Shown piece by piece: positions 1-6,956 of a stretch of 13,352 bases of DNA. The first letter of the stretch is position 1; every line of letters begins with the position of its first letter. A program made the position numbers and the translations under genes. Source of the stretch: Calditrichota bacterium. Lineage in GTDB: Bacteria; Calditrichota; Calditrichia; Calditrichales; Calditrichaceae. Below the pieces are notes generated by a model. It saw only the letters and a list, made by a program, of their open reading frames with translations, searched no databases and was not told the DNA's origin. The DNA lies in the NCBI GenBank assembly GCA_024278715.1, contig JAJRSN010000471.1:1-13352 (forward strand), read 5' to 3'.

Positions 1-471
1 CGTTGCATCGGCTGCCGGTACTGCATGGTCGCCTGTCCTTTTCAAATTCCCGCTTTTGAATACGACAAAGCCATAGAACCTAAAATCATGAAATGTGATT
101 TTTGCTATGAAAATCGCACTTCAAAAGGCGGCATTCCGGCATGCGTGGAAATTTGTCCCGTCGAAGCTCTCACTTTTGGCAAACGCTACGAATTGGTTCA
201 ATTGGCTCATGAAAAAATCCGCCGTAATCCTGAGCGTTATTTTGACCATGTATTCGGCGAACATGAAGTCGCTGGCACATCGTGGCTTTATCTTGCCGGA
301 CAGAATTTTGACAGCCTCGATTTTCCGGATGTCGGAACCGATCCGGCGCCGGGCGCCACTGAGCCCATTCAACACGCCATTTTCAAATTCTTTGTTCCGC
401 CGGTTGCGCTATATGCTCTTTTAGGCGGAATTATGTGGTTAGGAAAACAAAATCGGGAAGAGGAGGAATAG
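1..471 (+). CDS. hybA: HybA-like 4Fe-4S ferredoxin subunit, 3' part only
   Basis: Frame 1 is open from the first base, so the gene begins before the window; 156 residues remain. Seen: a CxxCxxCxxxCP cluster motif at visible residues 2-13, then CxxC-x12-CxxxCP at residues 32-53 within the KCDFC and PACVEICP context, and one hydrophobic helix near residues 129-148 before an acidic tail. Known: this pattern plus a C-terminal membrane anchor is typical of HybA, the periplasmic iron-sulfur subunit that passes electrons between a catalytic subunit (hydrogenase 2 in E. coli) and the quinone-reactive HybB. The next gene is HybB-like, three bases downstream, which supports the call. Any Tat signal and further clusters would lie outside the window. 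Related ferredoxin subunits (NrfC, PsrB, DmsB, HmcB) are alternatives, but they usually lack the terminal helix. The catalytic partner cannot be identified here. Confidence 0.88.
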   Translation, partial: RCIGCRYCMVACPFQIPAFEYDKAIEPKIMKCDFCYENRTSKGGIPACVEICPVEALTFGKRYELVQLAHEKIRRNPERYFDHVFGEHEVAGTSWLYLAGQNFDSLDFPDVGTDPAPGATEPIQHAIFKFFVPPVALYALLGGIMWLGKQNREEEE

Positions 472-474
472 GTC

Positions 475-1719
475 ATGGACGAAATGCTAAAACCCGCTCC
501 GGTAAAACGATCCTTTCTTTCCACGGGCGTAATCATTCTGATTGTCCTTGCTTTAAACGGAATTGTATGGAGTATTTTAAGGTTTGGCTTGGGTCTTGGC
601 GCCGTTACAAACTTGAACAATCAGTACCCCTGGGGATTATGGATCGGAATCGACGTGGCTGCCGGGGTAGCCCTTGCCGCCGGAGGCTTTACCACATCGG
701 CTCTGGTTCACATCTTTTATCGTGAAGATTTCCGCGTTCTGGTTCGTCCCGCAATTATGACCGCTATGCTGGGCTATACCTTCGTGGCGATCGGGGTTAT
801 GTTTGATCTCGGTCGATATTACAATATCTGGCATGTGCCTGTTATGGGCAACAGCAACTCCGTATTATTCGAAGTCGGTATTTGCGTAATGACCTACCTC
901 GGCACGTTGTACATTGAATTTTTCCCGATTGTCACCGAACGCTTTATCGGCAAAGTCCATTTAAAAGGCGCCCTTCGATTTCTGAATCGTCCTATCGACT
1001 CTACCCTGCGCTGGATAGACAATTTTCTGGATAACACCATGTTCTTTTTCATCCTTTTGGGCGTGGTGCTATCATGCCTGCATCAATCTTCGTTAGGCAC
1101 GTTAATGTTAATCGCCGGACCAAAAATCCATCCTTTGTGGCAAACGCCCATTTCTCCGTTGTTGTTTTTGCTGTCCGCCTTTGCGGTGGGCTTCCCCATG
1201 GTTATCATGGAATCTCTGTCTGCTTCCCGTTCATTGGGCTTAAAACCGGAAATGGACGTATTGGCTCGATTAGCCCGTTTTGTGGGACCGCTTTTAGGCG
1301 TTTATCTAGCCTTTAAAATAGGAGACATGGTTATTCGCGGAACTTATGTTTATCTGAACGAAATTAATTTTGCCAGCGTAATGTGGGTTATCGAAATTCT
1401 TTTTGGCGTCATCATCCCCATACGCATGTTTTTCTGGGATAAAGTCCTCCGTTCGCGGACTCTGTTATATTTAGCGTCTCTGCTCGTGATTTTCGGGGTA
1501 TTGATAAACCGCTTTAATGTGTTCATTACCGCCTACACGCCTCCTTATATCCTTAAACCTTACAAACCGTCGATCGGAGAAATCTCCATTACTATCGGAT
1601 TAATCGCGCTTGAGATTTTACTTTACCGGGCTTTGGTTATGATTTTTCCGGTTCTGGCGCAACCCGATAAGAACTATCGACCCAAAGCTAAGTTTGCCAT
1701 ACGCGGAGTGATAAGATGA
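475..1719 (+). CDS. hybB: HybB/NrfD-family quinone-reactive integral membrane subunit
   Basis: 414 residues, nearly all hydrophobic, with about ten predicted helices (near 16-38, 56-80, 92-112, 128-150, 188-212, 228-248, 265-285, 300-320, 328-346, 370-394). Recognisable HybB signatures are PWGLWIGID at 52-60, DLGRYYNIWH at 111-120 and LHQSSLGTL at 202-210. NrfD/PsrC/HybB proteins bind menaquinone or ubiquinone in the membrane and exchange electrons with a partner Fe-S subunit, here the HybA-like protein upstream. Length fits HybB. The start is supported by AGGAGG at 461-466, inside the end of the upstream gene, eight bases before the ATG. The stop overlaps the next start in an ATGA. NrfD-family assignment is firm. 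Whether the complex serves a hydrogenase or another cytochrome-linked quinone oxidoreductase is open, because no hydrogenase subunit lies in the window. Confidence 0.9.
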   Translation: MDEMLKPAPVKRSFLSTGVIILIVLALNGIVWSILRFGLGLGAVTNLNNQYPWGLWIGIDVAAGVALAAGGFTTSALVHIFYREDFRVLVRPAIMTAMLGYTFVAIGVMFDLGRYYNIWHVPVMGNSNSVLFEVGICVMTYLGTLYIEFFPIVTERFIGKVHLKGALRFLNRPIDSTLRWIDNFLDNTMFFFILLGVVLSCLHQSSLGTLMLIAGPKIHPLWQTPISPLLFLLSAFAVGFPMVIMESLSASRSLGLKPEMDVLARLARFVGPLLGVYLAFKIGDMVIRGTYVYLNEINFASVMWVIEILFGVIIPIRMFFWDKVLRSRTLLYLASLLVIFGVLINRFNVFITAYTPPYILKPYKPSIGEISITIGLIALEILLYRALVMIFPVLAQPDKNYRPKAKFAIRGVIR

Positions 1720-2846
1720 AATCAATAGCGAAAGTTATTTTGTTACTATTTTTCAGCCTGAGTATCGGTTTTGGACAGCGCGTCGGTCATCATGCCCAGT
1801 TTCCTTTAAGATGCGACGAATGCCATTACTGTTCAAAACCCACCTACAATGAACCGTGCCTGAAAATTTGTCCCGATTTTATTCGCGAAGGAATAACGGT
1901 CCATCACTCGGTTGACGACGCTCCGACTCTTTTTATTATTGATACTCTGGCAAATGAATACGCTCCGGCTGTATTCACCCACCGGTTACACGCCCGAATG
2001 GCGGAAATGATGGGCGGCTGCGAATATTGCCACCACCATAATCCGCCGGGTAAAGTGAGACCGTGCATCGTTTGCCATGAACCAAATAGTCGCAGAACCG
2101 ATATCTCCAGACCTTCTTTAAAAGGAGCGTATCATCAGTTATGCATAAACTGTCACCGCGGCTGGGACGCCGCCTGGCAAAAAAAGTCGGATTGCTATTC
2201 CTGCCACCCGAAGGTCTCCGCCGATATAAGTAAAGACAAGAAAACGCTGACCGAACTGGCTGAAAAGCGGCACCCGACTCCAAAAACTCCGAAACTATTT
2301 TTATTGAAAAGCGATTACGACGAAGCTCCGATAGTCACATTTTATCACGATCAGCACATCGTACAATTCGGACTTAACTGCGTCGCCTGCCATCGCGGAA
2401 ATGTTTGTGCCGATTGCCATAAATCGCCGCAAAAGCAAAGAACGATTGTTCTGAATCATGAAAATTGTATTTCCTGCCATGAAAATGCCATTGACGAAAA
2501 TTGCGACAAATGTCACGGCGCCGAAAAAAAGCCGCCCTTTGACCACGCAAAAACAGGCTGGCGCTTGAAGCCCTTTCACAAATCGCTGCCCTGCAAAAGC
2601 TGCCATCAGGATCAGACGGAATTTCAACCGCTGAAGACCGATTGCAATTACTGCCATAAAACCAATTGGAAAGTCGGATCGTTTAATCATAAAATCACGG
2701 GAATTCAATTGGACGAAAATCATCGTGAAATAGATTGTGAAATTTGCCATTTAAGTCGTAACTTTAGGAAGAAGCCCCAATGTACGGAATGCCATGACGA
2801 CAAAATGTTCCCCCGGGACATACCCGGTAGAAAGATGAAAAGGTAG
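1716..2846 (+). CDS. Periplasmic 13-heme c-type cytochrome
   Basis: 376 residues with a signal peptide (KSIAK, then a hydrophobic run to about residue 20). Thirteen CxxCH heme-attachment motifs start at residues 33, 102, 117, 143, 160, 222, 231, 251, 263, 293, 310, 341 and 356, about one heme per 29 residues. Class III (c3/c7) style pieces are visible, such as FTHRLH before CEYCHH and FDHAKTG before CKSCH, with extra histidines that could be distal ligands. It probably carries electrons between the HybA/HybB module and another periplasmic redox partner; the direction is unknown. An unusual feature near the N-terminus is the extra cysteines C39, C48 and C52-Pro, which with C36 of the first heme site make CxxC-x8-CxxxCP, resembling a ferredoxin motif. 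The start overlaps hybB by four bases, with CGGAG at 1704-1708 as ribosome site. I do not recognise a named family. Confidence 0.93.
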   Translation: MKSIAKVILLLFFSLSIGFGQRVGHHAQFPLRCDECHYCSKPTYNEPCLKICPDFIREGITVHHSVDDAPTLFIIDTLANEYAPAVFTHRLHARMAEMMGGCEYCHHHNPPGKVRPCIVCHEPNSRRTDISRPSLKGAYHQLCINCHRGWDAAWQKKSDCYSCHPKVSADISKDKKTLTELAEKRHPTPKTPKLFLLKSDYDEAPIVTFYHDQHIVQFGLNCVACHRGNVCADCHKSPQKQRTIVLNHENCISCHENAIDENCDKCHGAEKKPPFDHAKTGWRLKPFHKSLPCKSCHQDQTEFQPLKTDCNYCHKTNWKVGSFNHKITGIQLDENHREIDCEICHLSRNFRKKPQCTECHDDKMFPRDIPGRKMKR

Positions 2847-2853
2847 GGAAGGG

Positions 2854-4719
2854 ATGTTTAGTAAGATTGCATTTAAGTTAATTATAACGACTTCCCTTTT
2901 GGCGATTTTAATTTTTAGCGGTTTTGCCTTTTTGACCATCCGTTCACAAAACGCCTTATTGCTTGACCAGGTAAAAGATTTTGTGAATGCCCAGAGCGAA
3001 ACCATTAAAAACAGCACGAAAGTCGCAATGCTTGCCAACAACAGGGAGGTTACCCATGCGATAATTCGCACCATCGGACAGCAGCCGTGTATTCAGCAGG
3101 TGCGCATATTGAATAAAGAAGGGCGGGTAATTTACGCGGCGGATAGTTCGCAAATTAACATGGTTGTGGATAAAAAAGCCGAAGCGTGTTATTCCTGCCA
3201 CGAATCGAATCAACCCCTTTCAAAACTTTCCATCTCTGAACGCGCGCGAATTTACCTCCCGCCCGGAGGCACATTCCGTGTTATGGGCATCATTAATCCT
3301 ATTTACAACGAACCTTCGTGCTGGAAAGCCCCTTGCCACGCCCATCCCAAAACTCAAACCGTATTAGGAGTTCTTGATCTTACGGTTTGTTTAAGCAAGG
3401 TGGATCGCGAAATCAAAGCCGCAAAGCGTAAGATGGCTTTGTTGGCGTTAATATCCATACTTACTTTAGCCATTGTATTGTGGTTGCTTGTCAAACAACT
3501 GGTCGATAGACCCGTTCAAAAATTATTGGTTGCCACAAGGCAGGTCGCATCCGGCAATCTTAATTACAAAGTGCCCGAGCTCGGGAATGACGAATTGGGC
3601 TTTTTGGCGAGATCGTTTAATATTATGACCCAAAAATTAACCGAAGCCCGCCAGCAACTATTTCAAATAGACAAGATGGCTTCGCTCGGTCGTCTGGCTG
3701 CGGGAGTCGCTCACGAAATCAATAATCCTTTGACCGGAATTTTAACCTATGCCAGTTTTCTTTTAAAGCGCACCAAAAACCAACCCGAAATCAACAAAGA
3801 CCTTGAGGTCATTGTCCGCGAAACCATGCGCAGCCGGGAAATCGTAAAAGGCTTGTTAGACTTTGCCAGACAATCGATTCCCAAAAAAATCAGAACGGAT
3901 ATTCACCAGGTAATCGAGCGGGCTATTACGGTTTTGGAAAATCAACTTTCGTTAAACCATATTCAGGTTAAAAAACAATTTTCCGGGAATCTGCCTCAAA
4001 TTTTAATCGATCCCAACCAAATGCAGCAGGTTTTTACCAATTTAATCGTAAACGCCAGTCAGGCTATCGGACAGGGCGGCGGAACAATCGCCATAACAAC
4101 CGCATTAACACGGCTGTCTCCGTACGGGATCGCGCAAATAAGGCAGGCTTTGTGCCCCAAGGGTCATGAACTGATGGATGAGCAGACGCGGATTGACGGC
4201 TTGCCTTCAATCAAATTAAAAATCAGGTTGAACGGAAAAGAATCGTTTATTCATTTGGACCCCATATACGGACGGAAAAATTTTCGGTCTGAAATCAGCA
4301 TTAACGAAACGGATCCTGTGGAAATACTTTGTCCGAAATGCAATATTTCGTTGATCGACAAAAGTAAAAAGTGTCCCGAATGTTACGCTCCGGTTTACAG
4401 TCTGCAAATTCCGGGGAAGGGTCAACTGCAGGGTTGTTTTACCACTTCCTGCGGATGGCAGTACTGGGAGTACATCGAAAAACAGGGACCGCGCGATTAT
4501 ATTGAAATCAAAGTTTCGGATACCGGCTGCGGCATTCCGCCCGAATTGATCAATAAGATATTTGACCCTTTTTTTACCACAAAAGGACAACAGGGCACCG
4601 GACTTGGTCTTGCGGTAATTTGGGGAATTCTTGAAAACCACGAAGGCATCATTTCGGTTGAAAGCAAAGTCGGAGCGGGCACGACCTTTACCATTCACTT
4701 ACCCGTTAACTTAGATTAG
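2854..4719 (+). CDS. Sensor histidine kinase with periplasmic c-type heme motifs and Cys-rich insertion in the ATPase domain
   Basis: 621 residues. Order: helix 7-28; periplasmic sensor about 29-192; helix 193-213; HAMP about 214-265; HisKA with H-box VAHEINNP and phospho-acceptor H287; HATPase N-box around N396/N400; G1 box DTGCG at 556-560; F box DPFF at 571-574; G2 box GTGLGL at 581-586. The sensor carries CYSCH (112-116) and a CX4CH site (156-162), both suited to covalent heme and on the correct side of the membrane. Between N-box and G1 box lies an insertion of about 130 residues (419-547) with CPKGH at 434-438, CPKC at 493-496, CPEC at 507-510 and C528/C533, resembling a zinc ribbon. 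The gene starts eight bases after the cytochrome gene behind a purine-rich GGGAAGGG, and the response regulator follows. Inferred role: reading the redox or ligand state of the electron path encoded upstream. Confidence 0.93.
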   Translation: MFSKIAFKLIITTSLLAILIFSGFAFLTIRSQNALLLDQVKDFVNAQSETIKNSTKVAMLANNREVTHAIIRTIGQQPCIQQVRILNKEGRVIYAADSSQINMVVDKKAEACYSCHESNQPLSKLSISERARIYLPPGGTFRVMGIINPIYNEPSCWKAPCHAHPKTQTVLGVLDLTVCLSKVDREIKAAKRKMALLALISILTLAIVLWLLVKQLVDRPVQKLLVATRQVASGNLNYKVPELGNDELGFLARSFNIMTQKLTEARQQLFQIDKMASLGRLAAGVAHEINNPLTGILTYASFLLKRTKNQPEINKDLEVIVRETMRSREIVKGLLDFARQSIPKKIRTDIHQVIERAITVLENQLSLNHIQVKKQFSGNLPQILIDPNQMQQVFTNLIVNASQAIGQGGGTIAITTALTRLSPYGIAQIRQALCPKGHELMDEQTRIDGLPSIKLKIRLNGKESFIHLDPIYGRKNFRSEISINETDPVEILCPKCNISLIDKSKKCPECYAPVYSLQIPGKGQLQGCFTTSCGWQYWEYIEKQGPRDYIEIKVSDTGCGIPPELINKIFDPFFTTKGQQGTGLGLAVIWGILENHEGIISVESKVGAGTTFTIHLPVNLD

Positions 4720-4726
4720 AAGCGCC

Positions 4727-5527
4727 ATGAATGAAAGACAAAAACATTTGTTAGTCATTGACGACGAACCGGTAATTTTGGATGCCGTCAAAAAAATCGG
4801 CACTGCGGAAGGATGGCGGGTCGATACCGCCGGAGACGCGACCTCGGGTTTACAATTAGTCCAAAAGCACGTTTACGATCTTTGTTTATGCGATATTAAG
4901 TTGCCCGATTTGGACGGTTTTGGCTTTTTGGAAGAACTGCGCCGGATGAATATCGATCTGCCGGTAATCATGACCACGGGTTACGCCACGGTGGAAAACG
5001 CCGTCCGATCTTTGGAATTGGGAGCTATCGATTATTTGCCGAAACCTTTTACCGTTGACGAAGTACTAAGCGCCCTGTATCGCGGATTTCGCTATGTTGA
5101 GCTTACCTCCAATTTATCGGGCACAAAGTCCGGCATAGATTCCATGATCGTTCCCTGCCCCATCCAATATCGCCGTCTGGGTTACGGCAGTTGGTGCTTT
5201 ATTGAAAACGACGGTTCTGTGAAGATCGGGGTTTCCGATCTCTTTCTTAAAATCGTGGATCCGATCCGCTCTCTCCGGCTTCAGTCCGTCGATAGCGAAA
5301 TAACGCAGGGCTTTTCCTGCGCCGAAATTGAAGCAAGCGACGAACTCGTTCATACGGTTATGGCGCCCCTCAGCGGACAGATTATAAGCATCAATCAAAA
5401 ATTAGAACAGGATATGTCATTAATAGAAAAAGACCCCTATTTTGAAGGGTGGCTTTACACGATTATTCCGAAGAATTTAAATTATGAATTTAAATATTTA
5501 ACCGCCTGTAATCAGGCTTACGGCTAA
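4727..5527 (+). CDS. Response regulator with C-terminal GcvH-like domain (no lipoyl lysine)
   Basis: 266 residues. The receiver domain (about 6-125) has acidic pair D12/D13, phospho-acceptor D56 in CDIKLP, T83/T84 in MTTGYA and K106 in PKPF, all expected for an active receiver. Residues about 140-252 align by eye with glycine cleavage H protein: a WCFIENDGSVKIGVSD strand, then MAPLSGQI, then DPYFEGWLYTI, close to the H-protein pattern ending in EPY-GW. The lipoyl-lysine position, seven residues before the Ala-Pro, is E206, so lipoylation is not expected. There is no DNA-binding domain, so the output is probably protein-protein or ligand binding. The gene starts seven bases after the kinase stop with only a weak AGAAG ribosome site, suggesting translational coupling. 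The kinase is the likely phosphodonor. Domain calls are firm; function is not known. Confidence 0.88.
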   Translation: MNERQKHLLVIDDEPVILDAVKKIGTAEGWRVDTAGDATSGLQLVQKHVYDLCLCDIKLPDLDGFGFLEELRRMNIDLPVIMTTGYATVENAVRSLELGAIDYLPKPFTVDEVLSALYRGFRYVELTSNLSGTKSGIDSMIVPCPIQYRRLGYGSWCFIENDGSVKIGVSDLFLKIVDPIRSLRLQSVDSEITQGFSCAEIEASDELVHTVMAPLSGQIISINQKLEQDMSLIEKDPYFEGWLYTIIPKNLNYEFKYLTACNQAYG

Positions 5528-5565
5528 TAAACAGAGATTAAGACTTTAAAATAAAGGAGAATTCT

Positions 5566-6741
5566 ATGGGTGTTTTTCTACTTATCGTCGCCATTATTCT
5601 CTTCGTGATTGCCGATTTGATTATTCGAACGGTCTTAAAAAAAGCGGAAGAGAAAAAATTAAAAAAACAGCGCGAAGAAGCGCTTGCCGTCAATTTAAAA
5701 CTGGATTACAGCCATGAATCAAAAACTTTGAAACGCGTGGAAGTGCCTAAACCCAAGGCTCGTATTCTGGCTGTGGACGACGAAGAAATTGTTCTCGACA
5801 GTTTCCGTAAAATCCTTGTTTTAGCCGGATATTCGGTGGATACGGTTCAGACGGGTCGGGAAGCATTGGGTCTGATCCAAAAACGCCATTACGACTTTCT
5901 GTTTACGGACCTTAAAATGCCGGAAATGGACGGTATCGAAGTCTGTAAAGCGGCAAAGCACCTGCGTCCCGATATCGATGTTATTATCATTACCGGTTAT
6001 GCCACCGTTGAATCCGCCGTTGAAACGATGAAATACGGCGCTATGGATTATGTCCAAAAGCCCTTTACCGAAGACGAATTGGTGGAGATGGTGGACAAAT
6101 TTCTGATTCGTCGTCAAGAACGGATCAAAAAACAACTAAAATCACGGGTGCACATCACGCACATGGGTGAATACGAGGCTCAGGAGACCATCGATTTTTA
6201 CATCCCCGGGGGTGTTTTTATTGCGCCGTGGCATACTTGGGCAGGAATAACCGAAAGCGGTGAAGTGCATGTGGGAATCGATGATTTTGCCAGTAAAATT
6301 ATCGGAAAAGCGGATGCGATTGAGGCTCCGAATCCCGGAATGGAAATTAAGCAAGGTCAACTGTTGTTTAACATTCGGCTTGGTCAAAATACCGTGCCTT
6401 TCCACTCGCCCATAAGCGGACGCGTAATTCAGGTTAACGGCAACGTGATTGAAAATCCCGATCGTCTGGAAGTTACCTCTTACGAAAACAATTGGATTTG
6501 CAAGATTGACGCCGAAAAATTGGAGGACGATATTAAGAATCTGAAGATCGGACAAGAAGCGGTTAAATATTTTGAAGAAGAGATCGATCGGCTCCATACC
6601 TACATTAAAAAATCCGTTACCAAAACCCGGGACGAAGCAAACATTCCCGCGGACGGGCACATTTACATCGGCGAATTACGCGCCGTGCCCGAAAAGGATT
6701 TTAACGCCATTGTTAACGATTTTTTCTTTCCGGAACCGTGA
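5566..6741 (+). CDS. Membrane-anchored response regulator with degenerate GcvH-like domain
   Basis: 391 residues. An N-terminal hydrophobic helix (3-20) followed by a Lys/Glu-rich stretch (25-40) suggests an inner-membrane anchor with the rest in the cytoplasm. The receiver (about 66-185) keeps D71/D72, D115 in TDLKMP, T143 and K165 in QKPF. Residues about 218-316 resemble H protein: HTWAGITESGEVHVGIDD, SPISGRVIQVNG, then NNWICKI. The lipoyl-lysine position is Q274, so this is another non-lipoylated version. A charged, probably helical tail (317-391) follows, and no DNA-binding domain is present. AAAGGAG at 5553-5559 supports this start. It lies 38 bases after its paralogue and ends the operon before a terminator. 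A membrane-tethered receiver would act near the kinase or the HybB complex rather than on DNA. The pairing is inferred from gene order only. Confidence 0.87.
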   Translation: MGVFLLIVAIILFVIADLIIRTVLKKAEEKKLKKQREEALAVNLKLDYSHESKTLKRVEVPKPKARILAVDDEEIVLDSFRKILVLAGYSVDTVQTGREALGLIQKRHYDFLFTDLKMPEMDGIEVCKAAKHLRPDIDVIIITGYATVESAVETMKYGAMDYVQKPFTEDELVEMVDKFLIRRQERIKKQLKSRVHITHMGEYEAQETIDFYIPGGVFIAPWHTWAGITESGEVHVGIDDFASKIIGKADAIEAPNPGMEIKQGQLLFNIRLGQNTVPFHSPISGRVIQVNGNVIENPDRLEVTSYENNWICKIDAEKLEDDIKNLKIGQEAVKYFEEEIDRLHTYIKKSVTKTRDEANIPADGHIYIGELRAVPEKDFNAIVNDFFFPEP

Positions 6742-6760
6742 AAATACGTCTTTTTAAATC

Positions 6761-6804
6761 GGATGGGGTCTCTGCATTGCAAAGGCTCCGTCCTTCTTTT
6801 ATTT
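6761..6804 (+). terminator. Rho-independent terminator of the redox/signalling operon
   Basis: GGATGGGG at 6761-6768 pairs with CTCCGTCC at 6786-6793 (two G-U pairs), continued by an inner stem CTCTGC/GCAAAG (6770-6775 with 6779-6784, one C-A mismatch) and an ATT loop. The stem is about 15 pairs and is followed at once by a T-rich tract at 6794-6804. It lies 20 bases after the last regulator gene and separates the operon from ferritin. Confidence 0.75.
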
Positions 6805-6891
6805 CATCTAAACTTTAAATCCCGCAATCGCCTGTTTTTCCCCTTTACAAAACGCCCGAACCCGACCCTGATTTACCCGTTTCTCAAAATC

Positions 6892-6951
6892 TGGTTATTA
6901 ATCGGGATTTTTTAGTATATTACTTACCGAACGAAAAACTAAAAACGGAGG
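6892..6951 (+). promoter_or_regulatory. Candidate ferritin promoter and ribosome site
   Basis: A TATATT at 6916-6921 could be a -10 element, with a weak TGGTTA at 6892-6897 as -35, 18 bases apart. GGAGG at 6947-6951 is a strong ribosome site five bases before the ferritin ATG. The ribosome site is convincing. The promoter is tentative because the -35 matches the sigma-70 consensus at only three of six positions. I see no clear Fur-box palindrome. The rest of the 6805-6891 spacer shows nothing recognisable. Confidence 0.35.
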
Positions 6952-6956
6952 CTACA

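Noticed and set aside
5474..5495. AATTTAAAT direct repeat, 13 bases apart, as a possible operator
   Set aside because: It encodes conserved-looking end residues of the first regulator (LNYEFKY) in AT-rich codons; chance is likely.
5504..5517. GCCTG-TAAT-CAGGC hairpin near the end of the first regulator gene
   Set aside because: A five-pair stem without a T-tract, inside coding sequence just before the next gene of the same operon; not a terminator.
4727..6741. The two H-like proteins as true glycine cleavage H proteins
   Set aside because: Both carry receiver domains, lack the lipoyl lysine, and no gcvT, gcvP or lipoate gene is nearby.
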